Of a stretch of 64,000 bases of DNA, positions 24,987 through 32,660 are shown one piece after another. Below the pieces are notes generated by a model. It made no database searches and had not been told where the DNA came from. It was given only the letters and a program-made list of their open reading frames with translations. Position 1 is the first letter of the stretch. Each line of letters opens with the position of its first letter. The stretch covers positions 1 through 64,000 of the IMG/VR virus record IMGVR_UViG_3300022562_001814; one strand, written 5' to 3'. The translations under genes were made by a program, and so were the position numbers. This DNA is from a virus.

Positions 24987-25966
24987 AAATTCAAGAAGCT
25001 TATAAGGTATTAGAAAGCTCATCAGATATTTCAGATGAAGATTTAAAAATTAAATATAAAGATATGGCAAAGAAATATCATCCTGATATTTATAAAAAGG
25101 AACCAGATAAATTTAAAAAAATTAATGAAGCTTATCAATTTATTTTAGATTATAGAAAAAATCCTGAAAAATATGAACCTAATATGAAAAATGGATTTTG
25201 GGGTAGGGTTCCTGATATAGCTAATGATTTTTTTATTAATTTTGGTTTTGAAAATGAGTGGTCTAAACCAAAAGAAATTAAACCAATATTTGTTTCTATC
25301 AATTTAAATTTTAAAGAATCGGTTTTAGGATGCAGCAAAGAAATTAATTATACTAGAAATATTAAATGTAAAGACTGTCAGGGAGCTGGTATTAAACGTA
25401 AGGGTAATGGTTGTGAAACGTGTGACGGGTTTGGTAGATCAACTATTAACAATAAAGGAATGATTTTTCAAACAAAATGTTCAAAATGTCAAGGTAAAAA
25501 TGTCACGCAAAATACTTGTGATAAATGTAAAGGCAAATGTGTAATTAATGAAAATAAACAAGGAAATATTCACGTTCCAGCCGGCATTAAAAATGAAGAA
25601 ATATTAAGAGTTAATGGTGCTGGAAACTTTGTGGGAAGAACTTTTTTTGCTGATGAATATACAGATTTACATATCAAGGTACATGTTAAGTCATACAAGG
25701 ATATGTATATAGAAAATAATAATGTTATTTCAAAATTAAATATTTCATTATTGGAGGCTTTAGAGGGCAAAGAACAAGAAATAGAAACTATTTATGGTAA
25801 TAAGAATGTTACTATTCCACCTAAAACTAAACATTTAGATCAAATTAAAATTCCTAAATGTGGTGTTAATAATACTAACGGAATGCATGTAATTAAATTA
25901 TTTATCGAATATCCTCAAGATGTAACAGATATAATTGGAGTACTTAAAAATGATGTTCATAATTAA
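24983..25966 (+). CDS. dnaJ: DnaJ (Hsp40) co-chaperone
   Basis: The J-domain occupies residues 1-55 with HPD at 33-35 (MAKKYHPDIYKK), the DnaK-stimulating motif. A glycine/aromatic linker follows, then four CxxC zinc repeats (CKDCQGAG, CETCDGFG, CSKCQGK, CDKCKGK; family CxxCxGxG). C-terminal substrate-binding beta domains complete the protein (VPAGIKNEEILRVNGAGN; LNISLLEALEGKEQEI). At 327 residues it is shorter than E. coli DnaJ (376), mostly in the G/F region. No DnaK gene is seen, so it presumably recruits host DnaK to phage proteins or replication complexes. Confidence 0.93.
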   Translation: MKIQEAYKVLESSSDISDEDLKIKYKDMAKKYHPDIYKKEPDKFKKINEAYQFILDYRKNPEKYEPNMKNGFWGRVPDIANDFFINFGFENEWSKPKEIKPIFVSINLNFKESVLGCSKEINYTRNIKCKDCQGAGIKRKGNGCETCDGFGRSTINNKGMIFQTKCSKCQGKNVTQNTCDKCKGKCVINENKQGNIHVPAGIKNEEILRVNGAGNFVGRTFFADEYTDLHIKVHVKSYKDMYIENNNVISKLNISLLEALEGKEQEIETIYGNKNVTIPPKTKHLDQIKIPKCGVNNTNGMHVIKLFIEYPQDVTDIIGVLKNDVHN

Positions 25967-26288
25967 TTGTGATAATAAAGGTTGCATGAAACCACAGGCA
26001 GCTCAACTTAATGTATTATCTGATGAAGTAATATGTATTGAATGTGGAAAGTCTATTACTAATATTAGTTCTTTTGCTAAAAGACAACTTAAATCAATGG
26101 GACAAACGACTAAAAATAAAAAATCCACAGAAACTTATTCAGTTAAATGTCAAGCCTGTGAAGCTATCGGTATGCCGGTATTTAAAAATAATCAATTTAT
26201 ATGTAAATCTTGTCAAAAGGAAATTACTAATTTAAGTGATCCTTTTAAAATTCTTTTAATGAAAGTCATTAGAAATGAAAATTTTTGA
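25950..26288 (+). CDS. Double zinc-ribbon protein
   Basis: Two CxxC-pair ribbons are seen: CDNKGCMKPQ...CIECGKSI and CQACEAIGMP...CKSCQKEI. Each precedes an 'ITN(I/L)S' segment, so the protein looks like an internal duplication. ATG 25950 is preferred because GGAG lies 10 bases ahead; a longer TTG form (25935) is possible. It overlaps dnaJ and the primase core gene (14 bp), so its product might serve as a zinc partner of that TOPRIM protein or as a transcription factor. Confidence 0.72.
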   Translation: MMFIINCDNKGCMKPQAAQLNVLSDEVICIECGKSITNISSFAKRQLKSMGQTTKNKKSTETYSVKCQACEAIGMPVFKNNQFICKSCQKEITNLSDPFKILLMKVIRNENF

Positions 26289-27036
26289 ACAACTAATTCC
26301 AATTTGTTCCAATTTACTATATGAACATCCTTTAGCAGTTAATGCCTTAAATTATCTCAATAAAAGATTATCTAAAAATATACAAAGAAAATTTAATTTT
26401 GGATTTTTCCCTTCACAGGAACAGTTAAATATTTTATTTTCTTTTATAGATAAAAAAATATTATTAGATAATGAATTGTTGTATGAAGATTCTAATTCTG
26501 GAATAGCTCATAATATTTTTACTTCCCCACTTCAACATCATAATTTAATTTTACCTTATAAAGATGTATATGGAAAAATTATAGCCATCGTTGGTCGTTC
26601 CTTATTGGAAGATTCACAAAGAAATATCTTAGGAATCGCGAAATATAAAAACACTTCCTTTAAAAAAAGCAAACATTTATTTGGATTATATGAAGCTAAG
26701 AAATCTATTCTAGATTTAGGGCATGTTTATATTGTAGAAGGACAATTTGATTGTATTCAGGCACACAACCATAATATACAAAATATTGTAGCCTTAGGTT
26801 CTTCCAATATGTCATTAGAACAATTAATTTTATTATTACGTTACACAAATGATTTAAGATTAATTTTAGATAATGATGAAGCTGGGGAAATGGGTAGAAA
26901 TAGAATATTAGAAAAATACGGTAAATATACTAATATATGTAATCGATATGTGCCAAGTGGATTTAAAGATTTGGATGAATTTCTTAAAGAAGAAACATCA
27001 ATTACAGAATTAGAAACATGTTTAAACAAAAAATAA
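26275..27036 (+). CDS. dnaG: DnaG-type primase catalytic (TOPRIM) core
   Basis: The N-terminal fold of the DnaG core is recognisable: ALNYLNKRLS, KFNFGFFPSQEQLN, ILPYKDVYGKIIAIVGRSL and KSKHLFGLYEAKKS. The TOPRIM follows: VYIVEGQFDCIQAHN (Glu), IVALGSSNMS, and LRLILDNDEAGEMGRNRI (DxD). There is no zinc head and no helicase-binding tail, giving 253 residues against about 580 for host DnaG. The zinc head is encoded at 7401-7961. It makes RNA primers for the DnaE polymerase if the two parts work together. Confidence 0.86.
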   Translation: MKIFEQLIPICSNLLYEHPLAVNALNYLNKRLSKNIQRKFNFGFFPSQEQLNILFSFIDKKILLDNELLYEDSNSGIAHNIFTSPLQHHNLILPYKDVYGKIIAIVGRSLLEDSQRNILGIAKYKNTSFKKSKHLFGLYEAKKSILDLGHVYIVEGQFDCIQAHNHNIQNIVALGSSNMSLEQLILLLRYTNDLRLILDNDEAGEMGRNRILEKYGKYTNICNRYVPSGFKDLDEFLKEETSITELETCLNKK

Positions 27037-27079
27037 TATAATTATTAAAAGATGCAGATATATATTTTAATGTATAATA

Positions 27080-28006
27080 ATGAGTAAATTCAATAAAATT
27101 CCAAATAGATCTGATCACTATCAAAATATTTTATTAGAGATAGCATATCCACACGAACTTTTAGATATCTTTCCAGACAGCGATTCTATTTACAAAAAAC
27201 TTAATCCATTTTCTTATAATGATGAAATAGCTGAACTTCATGATCTTTTAAATAAAGAGTTATGGCGTATTATAGAAGATCATTTAACAGATAGACAAAA
27301 ACAGGTCGTTAAATTATATGCATCTGGTAAAACTCAAATTGAAATTGCAAAAATATTGGGAGTTAATCAGTCATCTATTACAAAATGTTTATCAGGTGAT
27401 ACTTTAATTTATACTAGCGCAGGTAATGCTAAACTTGGCGATTTATGGTTAGGGTGGGAGTGGAATCCATATACAATAATGAACTATCAAGTAGCTTGTA
27501 TGGATCGGAAACTTAACATTAAATACAATACAATTAATAATGTGATTTGTCAAGGAGAAAAGCCTATATTAGAAATTACAACTATTTCCGGAAAAACTAT
27601 CAAAGCAACCCCAGATCATAAATTTTACACCGCACAGGGGTGGGTAGAACTACAAACAATAATAGAAAATAATCTACAGTTAGCAATACTTAATGATATT
27701 CCGACAAAATTAGATGATATTGGTCCGGAGATCGGGTGGGAAAATATTATTAAATATGAAAATAAATCAAATGAGGTTGTGTTTGATTTAAGTATGAAAG
27801 CACCAAATCATAATTTTATTGCAAATGGAATAATAACACATAATTGTATAAATGGTAATGTTGATTACAAAAATAAAGATAGTAAAGGAAAACCAATTAC
27901 TTATGGTGGTGTTAAGTTAAAATTACAGAAAATAGCTAAAGAAGATAAAGTAATTAACGAAATTTTACAAAAAATTGCTGATATTAGAGATAATGATCCA
28001 TTCTAA
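27080..28006 (+). CDS. Sigma-region-4/LuxR-like helix-turn-helix protein interrupted by a mini-intein
   Basis: The host protein (extein, about 155 residues) has a helix-turn-helix like sigma region 4: LTDRQKQVVKLYASGKTQIE, then IAKILGVNQSSITK. An in-frame intein occupies residues 103-255. After splicing, SITK joins CINGNVDYKNKDSKG, which continues to a lysine-rich helical C-terminus (LQKIAKEDKVINEILQKIAD). It could be a phage transcription regulator. The insertion lies at the recognition helix, so the protein is presumably inactive until spliced. Confidence 0.83.
   Translation: MSKFNKIPNRSDHYQNILLEIAYPHELLDIFPDSDSIYKKLNPFSYNDEIAELHDLLNKELWRIIEDHLTDRQKQVVKLYASGKTQIEIAKILGVNQSSITKCLSGDTLIYTSAGNAKLGDLWLGWEWNPYTIMNYQVACMDRKLNIKYNTINNVICQGEKPILEITTISGKTIKATPDHKFYTAQGWVELQTIIENNLQLAILNDIPTKLDDIGPEIGWENIIKYENKSNEVVFDLSMKAPNHNFIANGIITHNCINGNVDYKNKDSKGKPITYGGVKLKLQKIAKEDKVINEILQKIADIRDNDPF
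27386..27844 (+). mobile_element. Mini-intein (153 residues, no endonuclease)
   Basis: Block A CLSGDTLIYTSAGNAKLGDL starts at Cys103. Block B is TIKATPDHKFYTAQGW (TxxH). Blocks F/G are VFDLSMKAPNHNFIANGIIT ending in HN, and the +1 residue is Cys256. All residues needed for splicing are present. The length of 153 residues leaves no room for a homing endonuclease, so it is a splicing-only mini-intein. Confidence 0.92.
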
Positions 28007-28543
28007 AATAATAATTAAAGTATATTTATTAACAAATATTTGTAATAATAAAATTTATATTGGGCAAACCCTTTAAAATATTCAAAAAGAATGCAAAATA
28101 ATGGATCTGGATATAAGAATTCAATATATCTGTATTCTGCACTCCAAAATATGGATTAGATAATTTTGTATATACAACATATTGAAAATGGGCATCTCAT
28201 GAAAGGTAAGAAACATACTGAAGTAGCTAAAAAACTTATAAGTGATAAATTAAAAAATAAATCTCATTCGAAAGAACGTATAAAAAAACGTCGACAATCG
28301 CGTATGGAATCTCAAGAAATTCAAAATCAAGTTATAATTGATTATAAATCCGGTATGACAATTAAAGCTATTAAAGAAAAATATGGGTTTGGTGGTAATG
28401 GAAAAATTTATCGTATATTAGATGCTAATAATGTAGAACGATTAAATAATTTTACAAAATGGACCGGAAAAACTCATAGTATTGAAACTAAAATAAAAAT
28501 GAGTAAAGCTCGCAAGAAATATTTTAAAAATCATAATAAATAA
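27993..28543 (+). pseudogene. Decayed GIY-YIG homing endonuclease (with NUMOD3-like tail)
   Basis: From ATG 27993 the frame reads VYLLTNICNNKIYIGQT, a clear GIY-YIG N-terminus, then stops at 28074. The next frames carry its continuation (KYSKRMQNNGSGYKNSIYLY, then LDNFVYTTY) with further shifts and stops. The last, open part (28166-28543) has the NUMOD3-like MKGKKHTEVAKKLISDKLKN motif and a helix-turn-helix segment (MTIKAIKEKYGFGGNGKIYR). The sum is a SegB-type endonuclease broken by at least two frameshifts. Only the 125-codon tail could still be made as protein. Confidence 0.85.
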
Positions 28544-28631
28544 GTGATTGTAATAAAATTATCAAGTATATGCAATTATTGCTAATAACTATTATTTTCA
28601 TATTTCTCTGAAATCTCTCTTTGGAGTTAGA

Positions 28632-29087
28632 ATGCCTAAATTTTCAGTTAATTATGACCAAGTAGTAGACATGACATCAAAAAAATCATATAAACTCTCC
28701 GATGTCAATGATAAAATTGAAAAAATTGCTTTTGATGTTGTGCGATTTAAAGATGGCCCACAAGATGAACTATGGCAAATTCAGAGCACAGATGATGGCG
28801 ATTATATTATTGCAATATACTCTGATGAAGAAAAAATATCTACCGCTAGCGTGCAAGATTGGTCAGTAGTTATTAAAAATTCTGATTTGCATTTCTTTTA
28901 TAAAAAGGATCATATTTGCAAAGTTGCCTCTAAAACGCTTGGATTTAATGATCAGGATTTAGTGTTAGCAAAAAGATATTTGCCGTCAAAATTGTCAGAA
29001 AACAAGAATTTGGTAAATTCGTTATTAAAGTCTGTAGATTCTAATTCTCTTAAAAATATATTAGCAAAATATCCGGAGCTTGTATAA
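28632..29087 (+). CDS. Hypothetical protein, first of the virion-assembly block
   Basis: A 151-residue protein with a good ribosome site (TTTGGAGTTAG). The first ~100 residues look beta-rich (DELWQIQSTDDGDYIIAIYS; DWSVVIKNSDLHFFYKK) and the rest is helical. No family recognised. Its stop overlaps the next start by one base, so the two proteins are probably made in fixed ratio. Confidence 0.7.
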   Translation: MPKFSVNYDQVVDMTSKKSYKLSDVNDKIEKIAFDVVRFKDGPQDELWQIQSTDDGDYIIAIYSDEEKISTASVQDWSVVIKNSDLHFFYKKDHICKVASKTLGFNDQDLVLAKRYLPSKLSENKNLVNSLLKSVDSNSLKNILAKYPELV

Positions 29088-30727
29088 TGTCTAACGCTCA
29101 TCAATCATTACATGATTTAGTTAAATTATCCCAATCTTTATCTAAATTTGTTGAAGATAATGAAAAAATTTCATTACCTTTATTTACCGCTAAACTTACT
29201 ACGGCACAACAAAATTATCCAGAAGATTATACTATAGGAATGATGTCTACTGTAGTAGGAAGAATGGCTAATTCTGATAAATTATTTATTTCTAGAGCTG
29301 AAATAAAAGATTTATATGAAAAATTCTATAGTAGAAATAATAAATTTGCTAATGTTTTTGAAGAAGAATTAGGACGTCCCGCCAATATATCTCAAACTAC
29401 AGCACAATCTGTAGAAGATAATCATTTTGATCCTATGCAAGAGGCAATTGATACTTTAATAGATCCTGTACTTGCTAGTTCATTAGATCAATTATTTGGT
29501 GGTAATAAAGTTAAAAATTATAGCGAACGTTCAGCCAAAATGGCTTTAAATGCTTGTAATAATAAATTTAAAGAATTAGGATTTAGTGTACAATCGGAAG
29601 TATTATGCAGTAAAAATAATGTTTTTATTTGTTCGGTTGCATTTGAAACTCCTCGCGGTTCAACTTCAGTATTTGTGCCAGTTGAAACTATTGATAATCA
29701 GGTTTATTCTCCTTCAGTTTTTGTAGGTAATACTGGGTCAGAAGAAATTTCTAAAGAAGCTATAGTAGCATATTTAACATCTAAAGCAGGTGAAAAGCTT
29801 TCCTTAAGAGCAGAAGAAATTTTAGAAGCTGCAATTATTGCTAAAGGTGCTGATGAAGAAATCAGTGATGTTGATATAGCTGTTACCAAATTAAATGCCC
29901 AAAAGGAAAATACCGTTGATTATTTAGCTCCACAAGTGTTGGGAGTAGAAATTAAATCCGAAAATCCTAATTTAATGCTCAATTTGCCCGTGAGTGAAGA
30001 CCCGGAAATATCTTCAATCGCAAGAACATTTGAATCAGAGCTTGGATTCGCGAATTTTAAATTTGGATCAGTATTAATTAGAAGAGGCCACGATTTAATT
30101 TCTAATGAATTAGAAAAATGCGGTGTAAATACCTATAGTATTGCCGTTCATGATAGTAATGATGATTCAATTATTTATTCTGTTGCTGTTAATGGTGGTT
30201 CTGTAGCTTTTAAAGTACCACTTAAGATAGAAAATAAAAATATACTCCCACCTTCTATTGTTCTATGCAATGGTTCTGTAAAATCATTTGATAAAACCTC
30301 TATTGCAAATCTTTTACATGAAGAAGGATTTGATAGAGTTGCATCTTTATCGGCATCACCATTATATGGCTTGAAAGCATCAGAATTAGTTAATATTGTA
30401 AGAACTGCCGTCTCTGAAGAAAATTATATTAAAGCCGAAGATGCTTTAAATATTTTGGCAAACTCTGACGATGAAAAAGCATATTCAGTAGCTTTGAATG
30501 TTTTTAAACAAAGTTTAGCTAAACAAGAGATAGCTTCTGAAGAAGTTAATAAATGTTCCATGATTGTTCGTACTAAACATAGTCAATATGATATGTGTGG
30601 ACATACAGGATTACCTCTTCATAAAACATATCAAGACAAAAATGGGCATTGTCAACCCATATATCGTAAAGGTATGGATGAAAGCTATGAAGGCGCAACA
30701 TTTATGAATAGTAAAATTTATCTATAG
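29087..30727 (+). CDS. Hypothetical protein, probable virion component
   Basis: A 546-residue protein without a recognised domain. The N-terminal ~130 residues are helical (SLHDLVKLSQSLSKFVED; FISRAEIKDLYEKFYSRNNK). The middle shows two similar alpha/beta segments, for example FVCSVAFE-like FICSVAFETPRGSTSVFVPV and IIYSVAVNGGSVAFKVPLKI, suggesting an internal duplication. The C-terminus has a small Cys/His cluster (DMCGHTGLPLHKTYQDKNGH). Location between genes of the packaging block suggests a virion or assembly role. Confidence 0.7.
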   Translation: MSNAHQSLHDLVKLSQSLSKFVEDNEKISLPLFTAKLTTAQQNYPEDYTIGMMSTVVGRMANSDKLFISRAEIKDLYEKFYSRNNKFANVFEEELGRPANISQTTAQSVEDNHFDPMQEAIDTLIDPVLASSLDQLFGGNKVKNYSERSAKMALNACNNKFKELGFSVQSEVLCSKNNVFICSVAFETPRGSTSVFVPVETIDNQVYSPSVFVGNTGSEEISKEAIVAYLTSKAGEKLSLRAEEILEAAIIAKGADEEISDVDIAVTKLNAQKENTVDYLAPQVLGVEIKSENPNLMLNLPVSEDPEISSIARTFESELGFANFKFGSVLIRRGHDLISNELEKCGVNTYSIAVHDSNDDSIIYSVAVNGGSVAFKVPLKIENKNILPPSIVLCNGSVKSFDKTSIANLLHEEGFDRVASLSASPLYGLKASELVNIVRTAVSEENYIKAEDALNILANSDDEKAYSVALNVFKQSLAKQEIASEEVNKCSMIVRTKHSQYDMCGHTGLPLHKTYQDKNGHCQPIYRKGMDESYEGATFMNSKIYL

Positions 30728-30734
30728 GATTAAA

Positions 30735-31478
30735 ATGGCAGGTCTTAATTTTCAACCAGATGATGCAGAAATAATTAATTTAGCAGAAAAATTTTGCGCA
30801 CGTATAATGCAAAATATTAAACGTGGTCTTGCTAATCCTGATTTAGAAGATAAAGTAACGGATGTATTTAATTCATTGAATGATACATATATGTTATCTA
30901 ATATTTTGGATACTGGTGATAGCAATGATGTTAATAATGTTTTTGCTACATTAACATCAGAAAAATTAGAAGAAATGGCTGCTGTAGCAGCTGCTTTTGA
31001 TGAGTCTGGTGATGATATATTAAAACGTCAAGCATCTGTTCTTGATGAAATTTTACATACATTGGCTTCTCCTAAAGATTATATTTTTAATTTTAAAAAA
31101 GCAGAAGATGAAAAATTAGAAGAATTAAAAAAAAAGTATAAAAACGTCAAAGAAGAATTAGACGAAAATATAGGTGTAAAAGAAGCTTTAGATGCAATTA
31201 AAGAAAGTCCTGTTAATAAAACATATCGACCATTAGAAGCTCCTTTAAGCACGAGAACATGTATCGATCATCCTGGCGCTCAATTATCAAGAATCGGTGA
31301 TAATACGTGGCAATGTAGCCTTGATCACAAAGTATATAATTTTGAAACCGGATTTAATACACTCCACGGTGATAAAGTTCCAGGAGGCTCTGTAAGTGAA
31401 CAAACACCTAAATATTTTCAAGATGGACATCAAATGTTCGATAGTCGAGATGGTAGATTAGGTTTGTTTAGAGAGTAA
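30735..31478 (+). CDS. Hypothetical protein with C-terminal Cys/His motif
   Basis: A 247-residue protein. The N-terminal two thirds are helical and acidic (EIINLAEKFCARIMQNIKRG; DEILHTLASPKDYIFN). The last ~75 residues carry TCIDHPGAQLSRIGDNTWQC then SLDHKVYNFE, a C-x-x-H ... C-x-x-x-H arrangement that may hold zinc. No family is named. It lies 8 bp after the previous gene. Confidence 0.7.
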   Translation: MAGLNFQPDDAEIINLAEKFCARIMQNIKRGLANPDLEDKVTDVFNSLNDTYMLSNILDTGDSNDVNNVFATLTSEKLEEMAAVAAAFDESGDDILKRQASVLDEILHTLASPKDYIFNFKKAEDEKLEELKKKYKNVKEELDENIGVKEALDAIKESPVNKTYRPLEAPLSTRTCIDHPGAQLSRIGDNTWQCSLDHKVYNFETGFNTLHGDKVPGGSVSEQTPKYFQDGHQMFDSRDGRLGLFRE

Positions 31479-31496
31479 TGAAACATTGTAAATGAT

Positions 31497-31862
31497 ATGT
31501 CTAAAAGAAAGACTACATATATCTTTATAAAAGAAGCTACCGAAATTCACGGTAATAAATATAGTTATATAGAAACTAAATACAAGAATAATAATACTAA
31601 AGTTATTATTATATGTAATATTTGTGGATATAAATTTAAACAATTGCCAATTAATCATATTAATGCAAAGCAGGGATGTAAAAAATGCGCCGCCTCGCAA
31701 CGTGGAATTAATAGAAGAAAAACAAAAGAAAATTTTATTAAAGAAGCTAATAAAAAACATTGTCATAAATATAATTATTATGAATTTTATGGTGATTATT
31801 GGCACGGAAATCTGAATAAATTCCCACCCAATAAAATAAACAAAGGCGTAAATGAAAAATAA
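31497..31862 (+). pseudogene. Truncated DUF723/VSR-like mobile endonuclease
   Basis: The product reads as a repeat of the DNA-binding domain found in phage endonucleases (FIKEATEIHGNKYSYIETKY ... VIIICNICGYKFKQLP ... GCKKCAAS). A second copy begins (FIKEANKKHCHKYNY). It jumps straight into YYEFYGDYWHGNLNKFPPNK, normally part of the VSR-like nuclease domain ('IEFyGdyWHGn'). The rest of the second repeat and most of the nuclease are missing, so it is best read as an internally deleted endonuclease. The 3' end overlaps the next gene by 11 bp. Confidence 0.66.
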
Positions 31863-32613
31863 TAGTCTTAATAAAATTATAAATCATCCCGATAAAGATG
31901 AGCTAATATCTAAATTAACATTAAATATAAGTCCAAAAGAAATAAATTCTTGGTTAAAAGACAAATATGAGCAAGTTGGAGATGCCCAATTAATAATTGG
32001 AATTTCATCTTTAAAACAATTTAAAGATGAATATCTTGATGCGTACAAGGCGATACAGGCAGATGCTATAGCATTATATCAATATAATATGGAACCAAGC
32101 GCCTCATCTGATCCATTATCACTAATTAATTCTAATAAAGAATATAAACGTATGCTTCAACAATATTTAGAGCAGGAGGTCGATCTAAAAGTTTTAATGA
32201 AAGAGATGATTGTTGCTGTTAGAGCTAGAATTGAGCAGTTGTTTGTTTTAGTTCAACAAAATCCAGCTAATACCAAACCTGATTATGTATTAATACAGTG
32301 GTTTCAGACACTTACAAATTTATTAGAAAAACAAGAGACTATTATTAATGGTAGTCCTGATAAAATTATACAACAAAATAATATTAATATACAAATTTTA
32401 GATCAACATATTCACGTATTTCATAAAGTAATTCGAGATGTAATTGCTAGATTAGATTATGAGACATCCTTATTATTTGTTGATATTCTTAATGAAGAAT
32501 TAAAAAAATTAAAACCAATGTCAGATAGCCCTCTTCCAATTGATGTTAGGCTTGCTGAGGCTCATAAATTAGAAGAAAAGCTTTCTAATCAATTAGATAG
32601 TCCATCATCTTAA
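31852..32613 (+). CDS. Possible terminase small subunit
   Basis: A 253-residue helical protein. An N-terminal segment (ISPKEINSWLKDKYEQVGDA ... LIIGISSLKQFKDEYLDA) looks like a DNA-binding HTH. A long central coiled-coil/helical part follows (VDLKVLMKEMIVAVRARIEQ). Location at the head of the packaging genes, about 4.6 kb before the large terminase, plus size and layout fit a small terminase that recognises phage DNA. No signature motif proves this, so the assignment rests on context. Confidence 0.5.
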   Translation: MKNNSLNKIINHPDKDELISKLTLNISPKEINSWLKDKYEQVGDAQLIIGISSLKQFKDEYLDAYKAIQADAIALYQYNMEPSASSDPLSLINSNKEYKRMLQQYLEQEVDLKVLMKEMIVAVRARIEQLFVLVQQNPANTKPDYVLIQWFQTLTNLLEKQETIINGSPDKIIQQNNINIQILDQHIHVFHKVIRDVIARLDYETSLLFVDILNEELKKLKPMSDSPLPIDVRLAEAHKLEEKLSNQLDSPSS

Positions 32614-32660
32614 TTGTTTTAATGCAGGCATTATTTTAGTATTTTCTTGAGGTTTACCTA

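Noticed and set aside
31458-31805. Minus-strand 115-codon Ile/Phe-rich frame resembling a membrane protein
   Set aside because: It lies opposite the DUF723-like remnant; Ile/Phe-rich antisense frames are expected from Lys/Asn-rich AT sequence.
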